Positions 15,126-21,116 are shown, counted from the stretch's first letter. The stretch: DNA of 21,253 bases from HGM12587 sp045128635 (GCA_045128635.1 JBGVRS010000118.1:1-21253); one strand, 5' to 3'. Numbers and translations: made by a program. Notes: generated by a model not told the origin, from the letters alone.

Positions 15126-15929
15126 ATGATCTACGGCTACAACCAAGTGACAGGTAAAGAGATTTCCTGTGACAGAACGCAAAGCACAGTTTCTCACAAC
15201 TGTGGCGTTTTTGGTACATATGGCACAGGAAAAACAGTGTTTTTGCAAAAGGAAATCGCACATATCCTTAATGAATCTAATGACAGGGTTTTTATCATTG
15301 ATATTGACTGCGAATATAACAGATATACAGCACTTTGTAGCGATTTTATGGTAAAAGTGTCGGATGAAAGTGATATTGTAATTCCATGCGATAAGCAGCT
15401 GACCATCTTTTCCTTTACAGCCATGCCCCCCAAAAAATTACGCTCTTGCTACAAAGCCTGTTTGGAAAGTATATGGCAACATATTCAGAAACATCAAGAT
15501 TGCTACAGTTGGATATACCTTGAAGTTATTGAGGTATTGTTCCAATCTGATGGTGGTGCTGCATTGTTGGCGGATATTGCCGAAGAAACCAAAACACACA
15601 ATTGCAGTCTTACATTTACATCTGCTGCCTTTGAAGAAATTTATGAAAATAGTTCAGGCAAGATGCTGCTGGAAAATACAGACTTTGTTGTCCATTTTAC
15701 ACAGTTGCAACGCAGCAGGAAATGCATACAATCTTGTTATCATATTGATGATACGTTATTACATTTCCTGACAGACCAACTTGCCGGAACAGGAGTGATT
15801 AAGACTTGTAACGGAAAAGCGTTTGAACCGTTCAGCTGTCGTTCAGACAGCTCGGTTTCATGGAAAGACGTTTTATCATTGGAGGACGAAGAGATGGTGG
15901 TAAATTCTCATGGCAAGAGCAAAAACTGA
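15126..15929 (+). CDS. Stand-alone VirB4-like ATPase domain protein (267 aa)
   Basis: The protein has Walker A GTYGTGKT at residues 30-37 followed by IIDIDCEY. These line up with GTPGSGKS and IICDPEGEY of the element's own VirB4. Later, LLENTDFVVHFTQ (residues 181-193) lines up with FDNTDFVYMLNQ of VirB4. The whole ~400-residue N-terminal VirB4 domain is absent. The Walker B region appears to be YLEVIEVLF where VirB4 has YIDEFHLLL, so the catalytic Asp-Glu pair seems degenerate. The protein may therefore bind ATP but hydrolyse it poorly. Start ATG 15126 follows the purine-rich GGAGGACGAAGAGAGGG; the longer frame lies inside topB. The gene sits between 35-bp direct repeats and overlaps the next gene by 20 bp. 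Role is unknown; a regulator or decoy of VirB4 is one possibility. Confidence 0.7.
   Translation: MIYGYNQVTGKEISCDRTQSTVSHNCGVFGTYGTGKTVFLQKEIAHILNESNDRVFIIDIDCEYNRYTALCSDFMVKVSDESDIVIPCDKQLTIFSFTAMPPKKLRSCYKACLESIWQHIQKHQDCYSWIYLEVIEVLFQSDGGAALLADIAEETKTHNCSLTFTSAAFEEIYENSSGKMLLENTDFVVHFTQLQRSRKCIQSCYHIDDTLLHFLTDQLAGTGVIKTCNGKAFEPFSCRSDSSVSWKDVLSLEDEEMVVNSHGKSKN
15865..15899 (+). repeat. Direct repeat flanking the mini-VirB4 gene, right copy
   Basis: Matches 15086-15120 (32 of 35). It lies near the end of the mini-VirB4 gene and provides the ribosome binding region of the gene starting at 15910. Confidence 0.8.
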
Positions 15930-16575
15930 AAAAAAGCTGCTATGCTTTACAGACCTTGATCTGATGAACAGAATACTTAAAGACAGAGCAGAAGTTGAGA
16001 ATCGCAGCGAATCTTCAATTGTAGAACAGTTTTTATTAGGAAGTATGCTCTCATGGCATAGTAAGGTAAGGGAGATTCTAATTAAACATCTTTATGCAGA
16101 GAATGGTGATGTGAAAAGAACATTGACGCATTTTTTGATGTATCTCAAACTTAACTGCTGCGGAATAGACACTCACTATAAAACTTTATCACCACTTGTT
16201 TTATTCGCATTCTATAACAGTATAAAATCATCTGATGAAAACAACAAAAACTTCGCAGAACTTACAGATGAAAAACAGCGAATCATTCTATCGCTTATAA
16301 GAGATGCTGTTCAGGAACTTGAAACTTGCAACAAGGATAAAGCTGCTGCCGGAGTGAGATTGTTGCGACAATTCGATGAATTTCCAAACAGTTATGGAGT
16401 CAGGGAGATTTATTTGTTCCTTTTGGAGTGCATAGAGCCATTGGAGGAACTGTCAATGACATATGACTTACTCATCCATCTTGCTGAGCTTGGTGAGTGG
16501 TCAAATGACTGCAAAACAAGACTGGAACTTGTTGATGCTATGAATAAAGTTGTGGGAATAACACGGTTTGAATGA
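15910..16575 (+). CDS. Hypothetical protein with possible N-terminal ribbon-helix-helix (221 aa)
   Basis: I do not recognise the full protein. Residues ~9-46 (LLCFTDLDLMNRILKDRAEV, then NRSESSIVEQFLL) have the strand-helix-helix pattern of RHH/Arc-type DNA-binding proteins, with the usual R-S-E-S between helices. The rest is predicted to be all-helical and rich in Leu, with several Cys residues and no membrane segment. ATG 15910 overlaps the mini-VirB4 gene by 20 bp and is served by GGAGGACGAAGAGA 19 bp away, which is rather far, or by the weaker GGTGG. It may be a DNA-binding accessory or a regulator. It is also possible that the RHH likeness is accidental. Confidence 0.6.
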   Translation: MARAKTEKKLLCFTDLDLMNRILKDRAEVENRSESSIVEQFLLGSMLSWHSKVREILIKHLYAENGDVKRTLTHFLMYLKLNCCGIDTHYKTLSPLVLFAFYNSIKSSDENNKNFAELTDEKQRIILSLIRDAVQELETCNKDKAAAGVRLLRQFDEFPNSYGVREIYLFLLECIEPLEELSMTYDLLIHLAELGEWSNDCKTRLELVDAMNKVVGITRFE

Positions 16576-16578
16576 AAT

Positions 16579-16612
16579 GAAAGGACTAACTATCATGGAT
16601 GAAATGAGAAAT
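16579..16612 (+). repeat. Direct repeat at the start of the metallophosphoesterase gene
   Basis: 32 of 34 bases match 17197-17230. The repeat covers the ribosome site GAAAGGA, the start codon and the first six codons (MDEMRN). A shorter version of the leader (AAAGGA, four bases, CTATC, ATG) also stands before the gene at 17530. Confidence 0.8.
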
Positions 16613-17191
16613 TCGCTAAGAATTCTCGCTTTCTCTGATATGCATTGGTACACCGATAAAGAACTGAATCGCATTCAAAGTCTCAATTATGACCTTTGCG
16701 TACTGCTCGGAGACATTCCAGTACCAGCGATCAAGCTTATAAAAAGATATGTTGATGACAAGCCATTACTTGCAGTTGCTGGAAATCATGATGATTGGAA
16801 CACTCCAGAACGTGGCGGTGCTGAAAACATTCATAGACGATGTGTCACACACTGCGGATATACATTCGCAGGAATTTCCGGTTCTGCTCGATACAAACAA
16901 GGTAATTATCCAATGCATACACAGCGTGAAAGTATGAAAATTGGTAAAAAACTGGAAAAAGCGGACATACTGCTCTCTCATGATTCTATGTACCACTTAA
17001 TAAGCAGAGATGATGCACACGCTGGTTTGCTGGGAATTGATTTATACAACCTGAAGAACAGAGTTAAACTGAACCTCTGCGGTCATCACCATACTCCAGC
17101 AATTGGAAAACGCTGGGGTACAACTACAATATGTGTATTCCGATGCGCATTGATTAGTTATCCGAATATGACCGTGGAAGGTATCTTCTAA
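16595..17191 (+). CDS. Calcineurin-like metallophosphoesterase (198 aa)
   Basis: All metal-binding motifs of the family are present: FSDMHW (Asp15, His17), LLGDI (Asp40), GNHDD (Asn64, His65), LSHDS (His129) and GHHHTP (His164-166). The enzyme is thus probably an active phosphodiesterase or nuclease with a binuclear metal centre; the substrate cannot be told from the sequence. The size fits the small YfcE-like/MJ0936-like group. No signal peptide is present, so it acts in the cytosol. I choose ATG 16595, which is preceded by GAAAGGA and matches the leader of the following gene; a start at 16577 is possible. The gene is flanked by 34-bp direct repeats. On an ICE it could serve in DNA or nucleotide signal turnover, but this is conjecture. 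Confidence 0.85.
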   Translation: MDEMRNSLRILAFSDMHWYTDKELNRIQSLNYDLCVLLGDIPVPAIKLIKRYVDDKPLLAVAGNHDDWNTPERGGAENIHRRCVTHCGYTFAGISGSARYKQGNYPMHTQRESMKIGKKLEKADILLSHDSMYHLISRDDAHAGLLGIDLYNLKNRVKLNLCGHHHTPAIGKRWGTTTICVFRCALISYPNMTVEGIF

Positions 17192-17196
17192 AATTT

Positions 17197-17230
17197 GAAA
17201 GGAATTACTATCATGGATGAAATGAGAAAT
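17197..17230 (+). repeat. Direct repeat at the start of the coiled-coil gene
   Basis: Second copy of the 34-bp leader and start repeat (see 16579-16612). Together the two copies flank the metallophosphoesterase gene exactly. Confidence 0.8.
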
Positions 17231-17509
17231 GAAACAATGGAAATGGAAGCTAAAGCAGCTGCCATGGAGGTAGATGCTGAAAAGCACGAACGATTCAAGG
17301 CTGAATCTAAGGAGCGTATGAGCAAGCTCTGCGCTCAGATTGCAATGCTGGAGAAGATCGCAGCAAAGCGCAGCGTTGATTATACTCAGCCAGATGTGGA
17401 GAAGATGTTTGCCTACATGGAAAAGAAACTTGCTGACTGCAAGGCTACTTTTATGGCGCACTTTGATGAAGAGGAAGAAGCAAAAAACAACTTTGATTTT
17501 GAGTTTTGA
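17213..17509 (+). CDS. Small acidic coiled-coil protein (98 aa)
   Basis: ATG 17213 follows GAAAGGA. The protein is almost entirely helical: a long coiled-coil region rich in Met, Glu, Lys and Ala (residues 3-55), a break at RSVDYTQPDVEKMF, a second helix, and an acidic C-terminus (DEEEEAKNNFDFEF). The first six residues are identical to those of the phosphoesterase because both lie in the direct repeat. I do not recognise a family. It is probably an ICE accessory protein that acts by protein-protein contact. Confidence 0.6.
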   Translation: MDEMRNETMEMEAKAAAMEVDAEKHERFKAESKERMSKLCAQIAMLEKIAAKRSVDYTQPDVEKMFAYMEKKLADCKATFMAHFDEEEEAKNNFDFEF

Positions 17510-17529
17510 TATAAAAAGGAAGTGCTATC

Positions 17530-17688
17530 ATGAAAGCGAGAATTTCAAAAATTCAAACAAATATACTCGTTAACGCTCAAACGAATGTTGGTAAACCTTG
17601 GTTGGATAAGCTCGCACAGATTAAACAAAAGAGACATGAGACTTCTTCCCCACTGGGGAAGAAGTCGAAAGGAGAAACCTATGAATAA
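17530..17688 (+). CDS. Short basic peptide (52 aa), 3' part formed by a palindromic element
   Basis: ATG 17530 has the AAAGGA-N4-CTATC leader shared with the two preceding genes. The peptide is basic and contains MKARISKIQTNILVNAQTNV; its C-terminus (TSSPLGKKSK) is encoded by the palindrome at 17640-17666. The stop overlaps the start of the next gene (ATG 17681). The shared leader argues that it is translated. The tail probably arose when the palindrome inserted. I do not recognise it. Confidence 0.45.
   Translation: MKARISKIQTNILVNAQTNVGKPWLDKLAQIKQKRHETSSPLGKKSKGETYE
17640..17666 (+). repeat. Palindromic element, copy 3 of 3 (perfect)
   Basis: GACTTCTTCCCC (17640-17651) and GGGGAAGAAGTC (17655-17666) are perfect complements around ACT. 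It directly precedes GAAAGGAG, the ribosome site of the gene at 17681. It is the best-preserved of the three copies. Confidence 0.8.
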
Positions 17689-18193
17689 CAAAAACCTTGA
17701 AACGGCAGCGCAGCTGCTTGGAGTGTCCTATGACAGCCTGACGCAGTTTCCGGAGGATGTACATAACAGCATGACCGCTGTAATAGAAATGTTCGATATA
17801 CAGACGGAGGATGACGCATCCGCTGCGCTGGATGAGCTGATGCATATCTGGCAGACAGCAGTAATGGACAGAGAAATCGCTGAAATTGCAAAGGCAACAG
17901 GTATTCTTCCGGCAGCGATAAAAAAACTGCCGGAACAGACCCAGCAGCGAATTATCTACGAATATGGAATGAATGAAGATACAGCCGAGACTTATAAAAC
18001 TGTTCAAACTGCCCTTGCTACGATTGATCTACCTGATGTGGCAGAGCTTCTCGGCAAGCCTGTATCAGAACTTGAACGGCTCCCAATAACCGTTCAGACT
18101 CAGCTCTGTGGAGTATATTCAATGGAACGTGGAATTTCGGAAGATGAAGAGCTGATTGAATCATTAAATGAGCTGCTCCAGCTGGCGTTATGA
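17681..18193 (+). CDS. Helical protein with three ~55-aa repeats (170 aa)
   Basis: ATG 17681 has GAAAGGAG at the right distance; the longer frame from 17585 would run through the palindrome and is rejected. Three repeats begin near residues 8, 66 and 119. Each has a helix with A-x-x-L-G (or A-T-G), then L-x-x-(F/L)-P-x-x-(V/T)-(H/Q)-x-x-(M/I/L) and ends near Tyr/Phe-x-M, as in VAELLGKPVSELERLPITVQ. Each is followed by a short acidic helix with D/E-x-x-x-(A/S)-L. The following protein has a fourth copy. No known family comes to mind. There is no membrane segment or signal. It is probably a scaffold or binding protein, and translation is coupled to the next gene by ATGA. Confidence 0.65.
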   Translation: MNNKNLETAAQLLGVSYDSLTQFPEDVHNSMTAVIEMFDIQTEDDASAALDELMHIWQTAVMDREIAEIAKATGILPAAIKKLPEQTQQRIIYEYGMNEDTAETYKTVQTALATIDLPDVAELLGKPVSELERLPITVQTQLCGVYSMERGISEDEELIESLNELLQLAL

Positions 18194-18681
18194 TTCAGAA
18201 CGGTAATTATAAAGCACTGTTGCCGGAGATTGCAGAAATGCTCAATACGTCGGTATCAGCTCTTGAAAACCGTCCCTCAGACGTTCAGATGATGCTTGCA
18301 CAGATATATACTGCCAACAGTTCAGCGGATTCTGCTACGATCCGTGAAGCTCTGGGACAAGTGGTGGAGCTGAACACTGCCACAAGAGATGCAATTGCAA
18401 GAGAGCGTGAACAGCAGCTTGCACAGCAGAATGCTCTTGAAAATCAGAGAGAAGCTGATCGGCAGAAAGCAATAGCGGAACAGGAAAGCCTACGCTCTGG
18501 TGCAGCAGAAGATTCTGTTTGTATCCGTCCCAATATTCCTGCTACTGCGGAAAGACCGCAGAAAGGCTATATCACACGTCAGCAGCGTAACAGAATGGCG
18601 CAGGAGCTTCGCAGCAAACAGAAGCAGACATTAGCGCAGGAGCGCTTACCTGAAGAGCGTGTCAGGAAGAATGATGCGTAA
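18190..18681 (+). CDS. Repeat-containing protein with basic, Gln-rich C-terminus (163 aa)
   Basis: The start ATG 18190 overlaps the stop of the previous gene (ATGA), with no strong ribosome site of its own, so it is probably translated by re-initiation. Residues ~12-42 (EIAEMLNTSVSALENRPSDV and following QMMLAQIY) match the repeat of the preceding protein. Next comes a long helix rich in Gln, Glu, Arg and Ala (about 65-105, IAREREQQLAQQNALENQRE). The C-terminus is strongly basic (RQQRNRMAQELRSKQKQ), which could contact nucleic acid. No family is recognised. The two repeat proteins probably form a complex. Confidence 0.65.
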   Translation: MIQNGNYKALLPEIAEMLNTSVSALENRPSDVQMMLAQIYTANSSADSATIREALGQVVELNTATRDAIAREREQQLAQQNALENQREADRQKAIAEQESLRSGAAEDSVCIRPNIPATAERPQKGYITRQQRNRMAQELRSKQKQTLAQERLPEERVRKNDA

Positions 18682-18684
18682 ACG

Positions 18685-18751
18685 AAAAAAGCTGATAAAT
18701 GCTTTAATCTTTGGGACTCCAATTGTCCCCAGAGGAAACATTCATCAGCTT
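18685..18751 (-). terminator. Minus-strand terminator formed by RNA unit 1
   Basis: On the minus strand AAGCTGATGAATG and CATTTATCAGCTT pair across an inner hairpin and are followed by a T-run (TTTTTT). The one irregular position is a G-U wobble in minus-strand RNA but an A-C mismatch on the + strand, and the T-run exists only on the minus strand, so the structure is made for minus-strand RNA. Confidence 0.75.
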
Positions 18752-18806
18752 CAATTAGATTGTTCACGGACATAGGGGCTAATTCCCCACAGGCGACTTC
18801 AATCTA
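18685..18806 (-). ncRNA. Predicted minus-strand small RNA, units 2 and 1 in tandem
   Basis: A strong promoter (18813-18841) points leftward. The predicted ~120-nt transcript begins near 18806, folds into unit 2 (outer arms CAATTAGATTG at 18752-18762 and CAATCTAATTG at 18800-18810, perfect; inner GGGG/CCCC at 18775-18778 and 18785-18788) and then unit 1 (outer arms 18689-18701 and 18739-18751; inner GGGAC 18713-18717 with GTCCC 18725-18729), which ends in a U-run. Unit 1 is about 87% identical to the unit embedded in the 709-aa gene, so this RNA could pair with that mRNA. No convincing reading frame is conserved among the units. Family not recognised; transcription is predicted, not shown. Confidence 0.65.
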
Positions 18807-18812
18807 ATTGAT

Positions 18813-18841
18813 AGTATATCACATCTGATTAAAGTTGTCAA
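18813..18841 (-). promoter_or_regulatory. Minus-strand sigma-A promoter for RNA units 2 and 1
   Basis: On the minus strand: TTGACA (18836-18841), 17-bp spacer, TATACT (18813-18818), with an extended -10 TG one base upstream. It is near the consensus in every element. Confidence 0.8.
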
Positions 18842-18847
18842 GAATAG

Positions 18848-18911
18848 GAAAACAGATGAGTGCATAGAGACATAGGGTTCCAATTACCCAAGTTAAATGC
18901 AATCATCTGTT
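18848..18911 (-). ncRNA. Predicted minus-strand small RNA, unit 3
   Basis: Downstream of its own promoter (18918-18946), the RNA folds with outer arms 18851-18859 and 18903-18911 (AACAGATGA/TCATCTGTT, perfect) and inner GGGT/ACCC (18875-18878, 18886-18889). The inner loop, read on the minus strand, is AAUUGGA, identical to unit 1. A short TTTT follows the outer stem, so termination may be weaker and read-through into units 2 and 1 is possible. Predicted length about 64 nt. Confidence 0.6.
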
Positions 18912-18917
18912 AAAAAT

Positions 18918-18946
18918 AGTGTAGCACATTTCATGCTACAAGTCAA
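18918..18946 (-). promoter_or_regulatory. Minus-strand sigma-A promoter for RNA unit 3
   Basis: On the minus strand: TTGACT (18941-18946), 17-bp spacer, TACACT (18918-18923), with extended -10 TG. It begins only 29 bp before the start codon of the divergent 709-aa gene, so the two transcription units face apart from or across this point. Confidence 0.75.
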
Positions 18947-18974
18947 GTTAAAACTATGGGAAAGAGGTACATAT

Positions 18975-21104
18975 ATGCCAGTTATGGATATTGAAAATAA
19001 AATCTTTACAGCAGAAGAAATACTGAGAAGTGCTGAAAAGGTGCAGAAAAATATGGATGAGGACATTTGTTTTTCTGAAAAACTGGATAAATATTTAGCG
19101 AATACAACTACAACAACCGATTTTCTCACCATTGGAGCAACACCAAACGCCCTTGCTATTGCTGGAGCAGATTCAGAATTGAATATGGTTATCGCTCCTC
19201 GTACAATTGCAAAATGTATGTCAGAAGCAAGTGAGCGTTATCATGGGCATGGTTTAAGTGCTGAAATTATGAAGCAACTTCCATTAGAACTTAGAAATCC
19301 AGCACTGATATTCAAAGGAAGTCACGATAACTCTTTGGTTGCAATTACAGAATTGAAGGATAAGGAAAATCGTGAAATTATGATTGCGGTAAATATCAAT
19401 GAAAAAGGAAAAAGGCAAGAAGTCAACCGAATTTCAAGTGCGTATGGTAGGAATAATATGCAAAATTATTTGAAAGCACAAATGGAACAAGGCAACCTTA
19501 TTGCAGTAAATAAAGAAAAAGCTGATAAAATGCTTCAATCTGCCGGGCTACAATTGCCCCTAGAGGAAACATTCATCAGCTTCAATGATAGTATAGCATA
19601 TTCCACGCAAAATGTCAAGTATCCGCAGGAGAATAAACTGGAAAAGTCGCAGTCTGAAGAGGTACAAACAAGTGAAAAAATGCTGCCATTCCTGAACGCT
19701 AAAGCGAATAAGCTTGACAGTAAAATAGAATCTCTCATAGACAAAAAAGCTGTTCGTGCAGATAAAATTACACGGAATGAATCGAAAATACACAAGTTGA
19801 CAGTACGTGCGGACAGGCTCGAAGACGCTAACCGTGTACTCAGCGACTCCTTTTCCGGTCTTCCGTTTGTGCAGAGTATGATTAAACGCAATGAGGAAAA
19901 AATCAATGAAATCCGTAACGAAAGAATCCCCAAGCGTGAAGCGAAAACACAAGTGCATAAAGATAAGATGGCTCAGATTGACAAGAAGTTGAATGTAGCT
20001 CAGCACAAATTAGACCGTTGCATTGCTTTGAACACAGCAATCCGAAGTTTCAGCATATCCGATAACGCTGAGCGTAGACAGACTTTCGCTCAGGCTATGG
20101 ATAACTTGCACACCAGTACCATTGCTTGTTTGCAGGATAAGCGTAATTCTCTCGCAGAAAAAGCAGCTGACATCAAAGAAAAATATGAGCTTACAGACAG
20201 TTCTGTAAAGAGAATCGACTTGCAGAAGGATTTGAATAGCGTGAATTCAAAGATACAGGCACTTACAAGTAAGGTCGAAAAGCTGTCGGCAAAACATGAG
20301 GAGTTTTCAAAGAAAAGCGATATTCAGATTGACGCTGCTATTGACAGCACATCGCAGAAAGTTGTGGAACAGCTTAATTCCGGTGAAATCAGCATTTCGA
20401 AACTATCAGAGGAAATCTGCGCAGTCAGTAGCACTGTAGCTGAACAGAAAATAGAACAGGAAAATTACCTGAAGAACGCTGAAATGTCTATCGAAGACGA
20501 TTACAACAGCATTGATGGAATTATCAATAATGGCAAAAAAGAGCCGACTGATATATCAAACGATGAGAAAACGACAAGACCTGAAGCTATAAATCCGGAA
20601 TATTATAAAAGTCTGCCTAAATCAGAACGTCATATAGTCACTCTCTCATCAGAAGTTGCACAAAAGGTTATGCAGGATCTGAATGAACAGGGAGTGCAGT
20701 TTTCAGCTGTATCAAGAAAAAATGATACCATTGCAATAACTGTTTCAGATAAGGACAAGCCTGCACTGGATTCCGCAAGAGAAGCTGCAAAACAGCAGCA
20801 ATGCAAAGAATTTATCAATTCCGATTACTACAAAAGTCTTTCAAAAGAGGAACGCTTCACACAGCGTATGACAGAAGCCGACGCAAGAAGCACGATTCAG
20901 CAGCTCGCTGATAATGGAATAGAGCATTCAGCGGTACTTGGTGGTAGTAGATCGGCTGTAACAGTAAACATCAAAGACGAACAGAGAGCAAGACCATTTT
21001 TCTCGAATAAACAAAGAAGAAATGAAGCAAGGAGAATCCAACATCAGCCTGCAAATAATAAAAGTCATGAGAAACAGCATAAGCAAAAACAGGAAATCGG
21101 ATAA
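18975..21104 (+). CDS. MuF-C-like polyvalent protein with coiled coil and two C-terminal repeats (709 aa)
   Basis: ATG 18975 follows AGAGG at 7 bp; the longer frame enters the RNA-unit region and is rejected. Residues ~48-196 resemble the MuF C-terminal domain found in phage and ICE polyvalent proteins: TPNALAIAGADSELNMVIAP, then HGHGLSAEIMKQLPLELRNP, LVAITELKD, RISSAYGRNN and LQSAGLQLPLE. This fold is thought to be toxin- or nuclease-like. Residues ~220-530 are a long charged coiled coil. Residues ~540-610 and ~615-690 are two copies of a repeat with (I)N-x-(E/D)-YYKSL-(P/S)-K-(S/E)-ER and later G-(V/I)-(Q/E)-(F/H)-S-A-V. The C-terminus is basic. Residues ~180-215 are encoded by an antisense RNA unit (19513-19618). 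Such proteins are probably carried to the recipient to counter host defences. Confidence 0.65.
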   Translation: MPVMDIENKIFTAEEILRSAEKVQKNMDEDICFSEKLDKYLANTTTTTDFLTIGATPNALAIAGADSELNMVIAPRTIAKCMSEASERYHGHGLSAEIMKQLPLELRNPALIFKGSHDNSLVAITELKDKENREIMIAVNINEKGKRQEVNRISSAYGRNNMQNYLKAQMEQGNLIAVNKEKADKMLQSAGLQLPLEETFISFNDSIAYSTQNVKYPQENKLEKSQSEEVQTSEKMLPFLNAKANKLDSKIESLIDKKAVRADKITRNESKIHKLTVRADRLEDANRVLSDSFSGLPFVQSMIKRNEEKINEIRNERIPKREAKTQVHKDKMAQIDKKLNVAQHKLDRCIALNTAIRSFSISDNAERRQTFAQAMDNLHTSTIACLQDKRNSLAEKAADIKEKYELTDSSVKRIDLQKDLNSVNSKIQALTSKVEKLSAKHEEFSKKSDIQIDAAIDSTSQKVVEQLNSGEISISKLSEEICAVSSTVAEQKIEQENYLKNAEMSIEDDYNSIDGIINNGKKEPTDISNDEKTTRPEAINPEYYKSLPKSERHIVTLSSEVAQKVMQDLNEQGVQFSAVSRKNDTIAITVSDKDKPALDSAREAAKQQQCKEFINSDYYKSLSKEERFTQRMTEADARSTIQQLADNGIEHSAVLGGSRSAVTVNIKDEQRARPFFSNKQRRNEARRIQHQPANNKSHEKQHKQKQEIG
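19513..19583 (-). ncRNA. Predicted antisense small RNA, unit 4, inside the 709-aa gene
   Basis: With the promoter at 19590-19618, a ~70-nt minus-strand RNA should start near 19583. Outer arms 19519-19532 and 19570-19582 pair (one wobble, one bulge), the inner stem is GGGC/GCCC (19545-19548, 19556-19559) with loop AAUUGUA, and a U-run follows the outer stem (TTTTTC on the minus strand). This is a compact promoter-RNA-terminator cassette lying wholly inside a coding sequence on the other strand. About 59 of 68 bases match unit 1, with one compensatory pair change (A-T to G-C). Confidence 0.65.
19590..19618 (-). promoter_or_regulatory. Minus-strand sigma-A promoter for embedded RNA unit 4
   Basis: On the minus strand: TTGACA (19613-19618), 17-bp spacer, TATACT (19590-19595), extended -10 TG. 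On the + strand the same bases encode residues about 206-215 (DSIAYSTQNV). Confidence 0.75.
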
Positions 21105-21116
21105 AGGAGAATGTAA

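Noticed and set aside
17585..17680. Longer start of the 170-aa repeat protein
   Set aside because: The extension reads through the palindrome and lies in another gene; GAAAGGAG directly precedes ATG 17681.
18689..18751. Hammerhead ribozyme, because CTGAT and GGAAAC occur in unit 1
   Set aside because: Both parts are taken up in the long outer stem or in the wrong order; the three-way core cannot form.
18579..18773. Small peptide (64 aa) on the minus strand across RNA units 1 and 2
   Set aside because: The start codon context is weak and units 3 and 4 do not keep the frame; the structure, promoter and terminator fit RNA genes better.
18752..18950. IS200/IS605 ends or MITE, because TCAAG recurs after each hairpin
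   Set aside because: The recurrent TCAAG is explained better as the -35 box of a minus-strand promoter at constant 17-bp spacing, and no transposase or target-site signature is visible. A mobile origin of the cassettes is still possible.
18685..18960. CRISPR array
   Set aside because: The units have differing outer stems and no constant direct repeat with regular unique spacers, and no cas gene is near.
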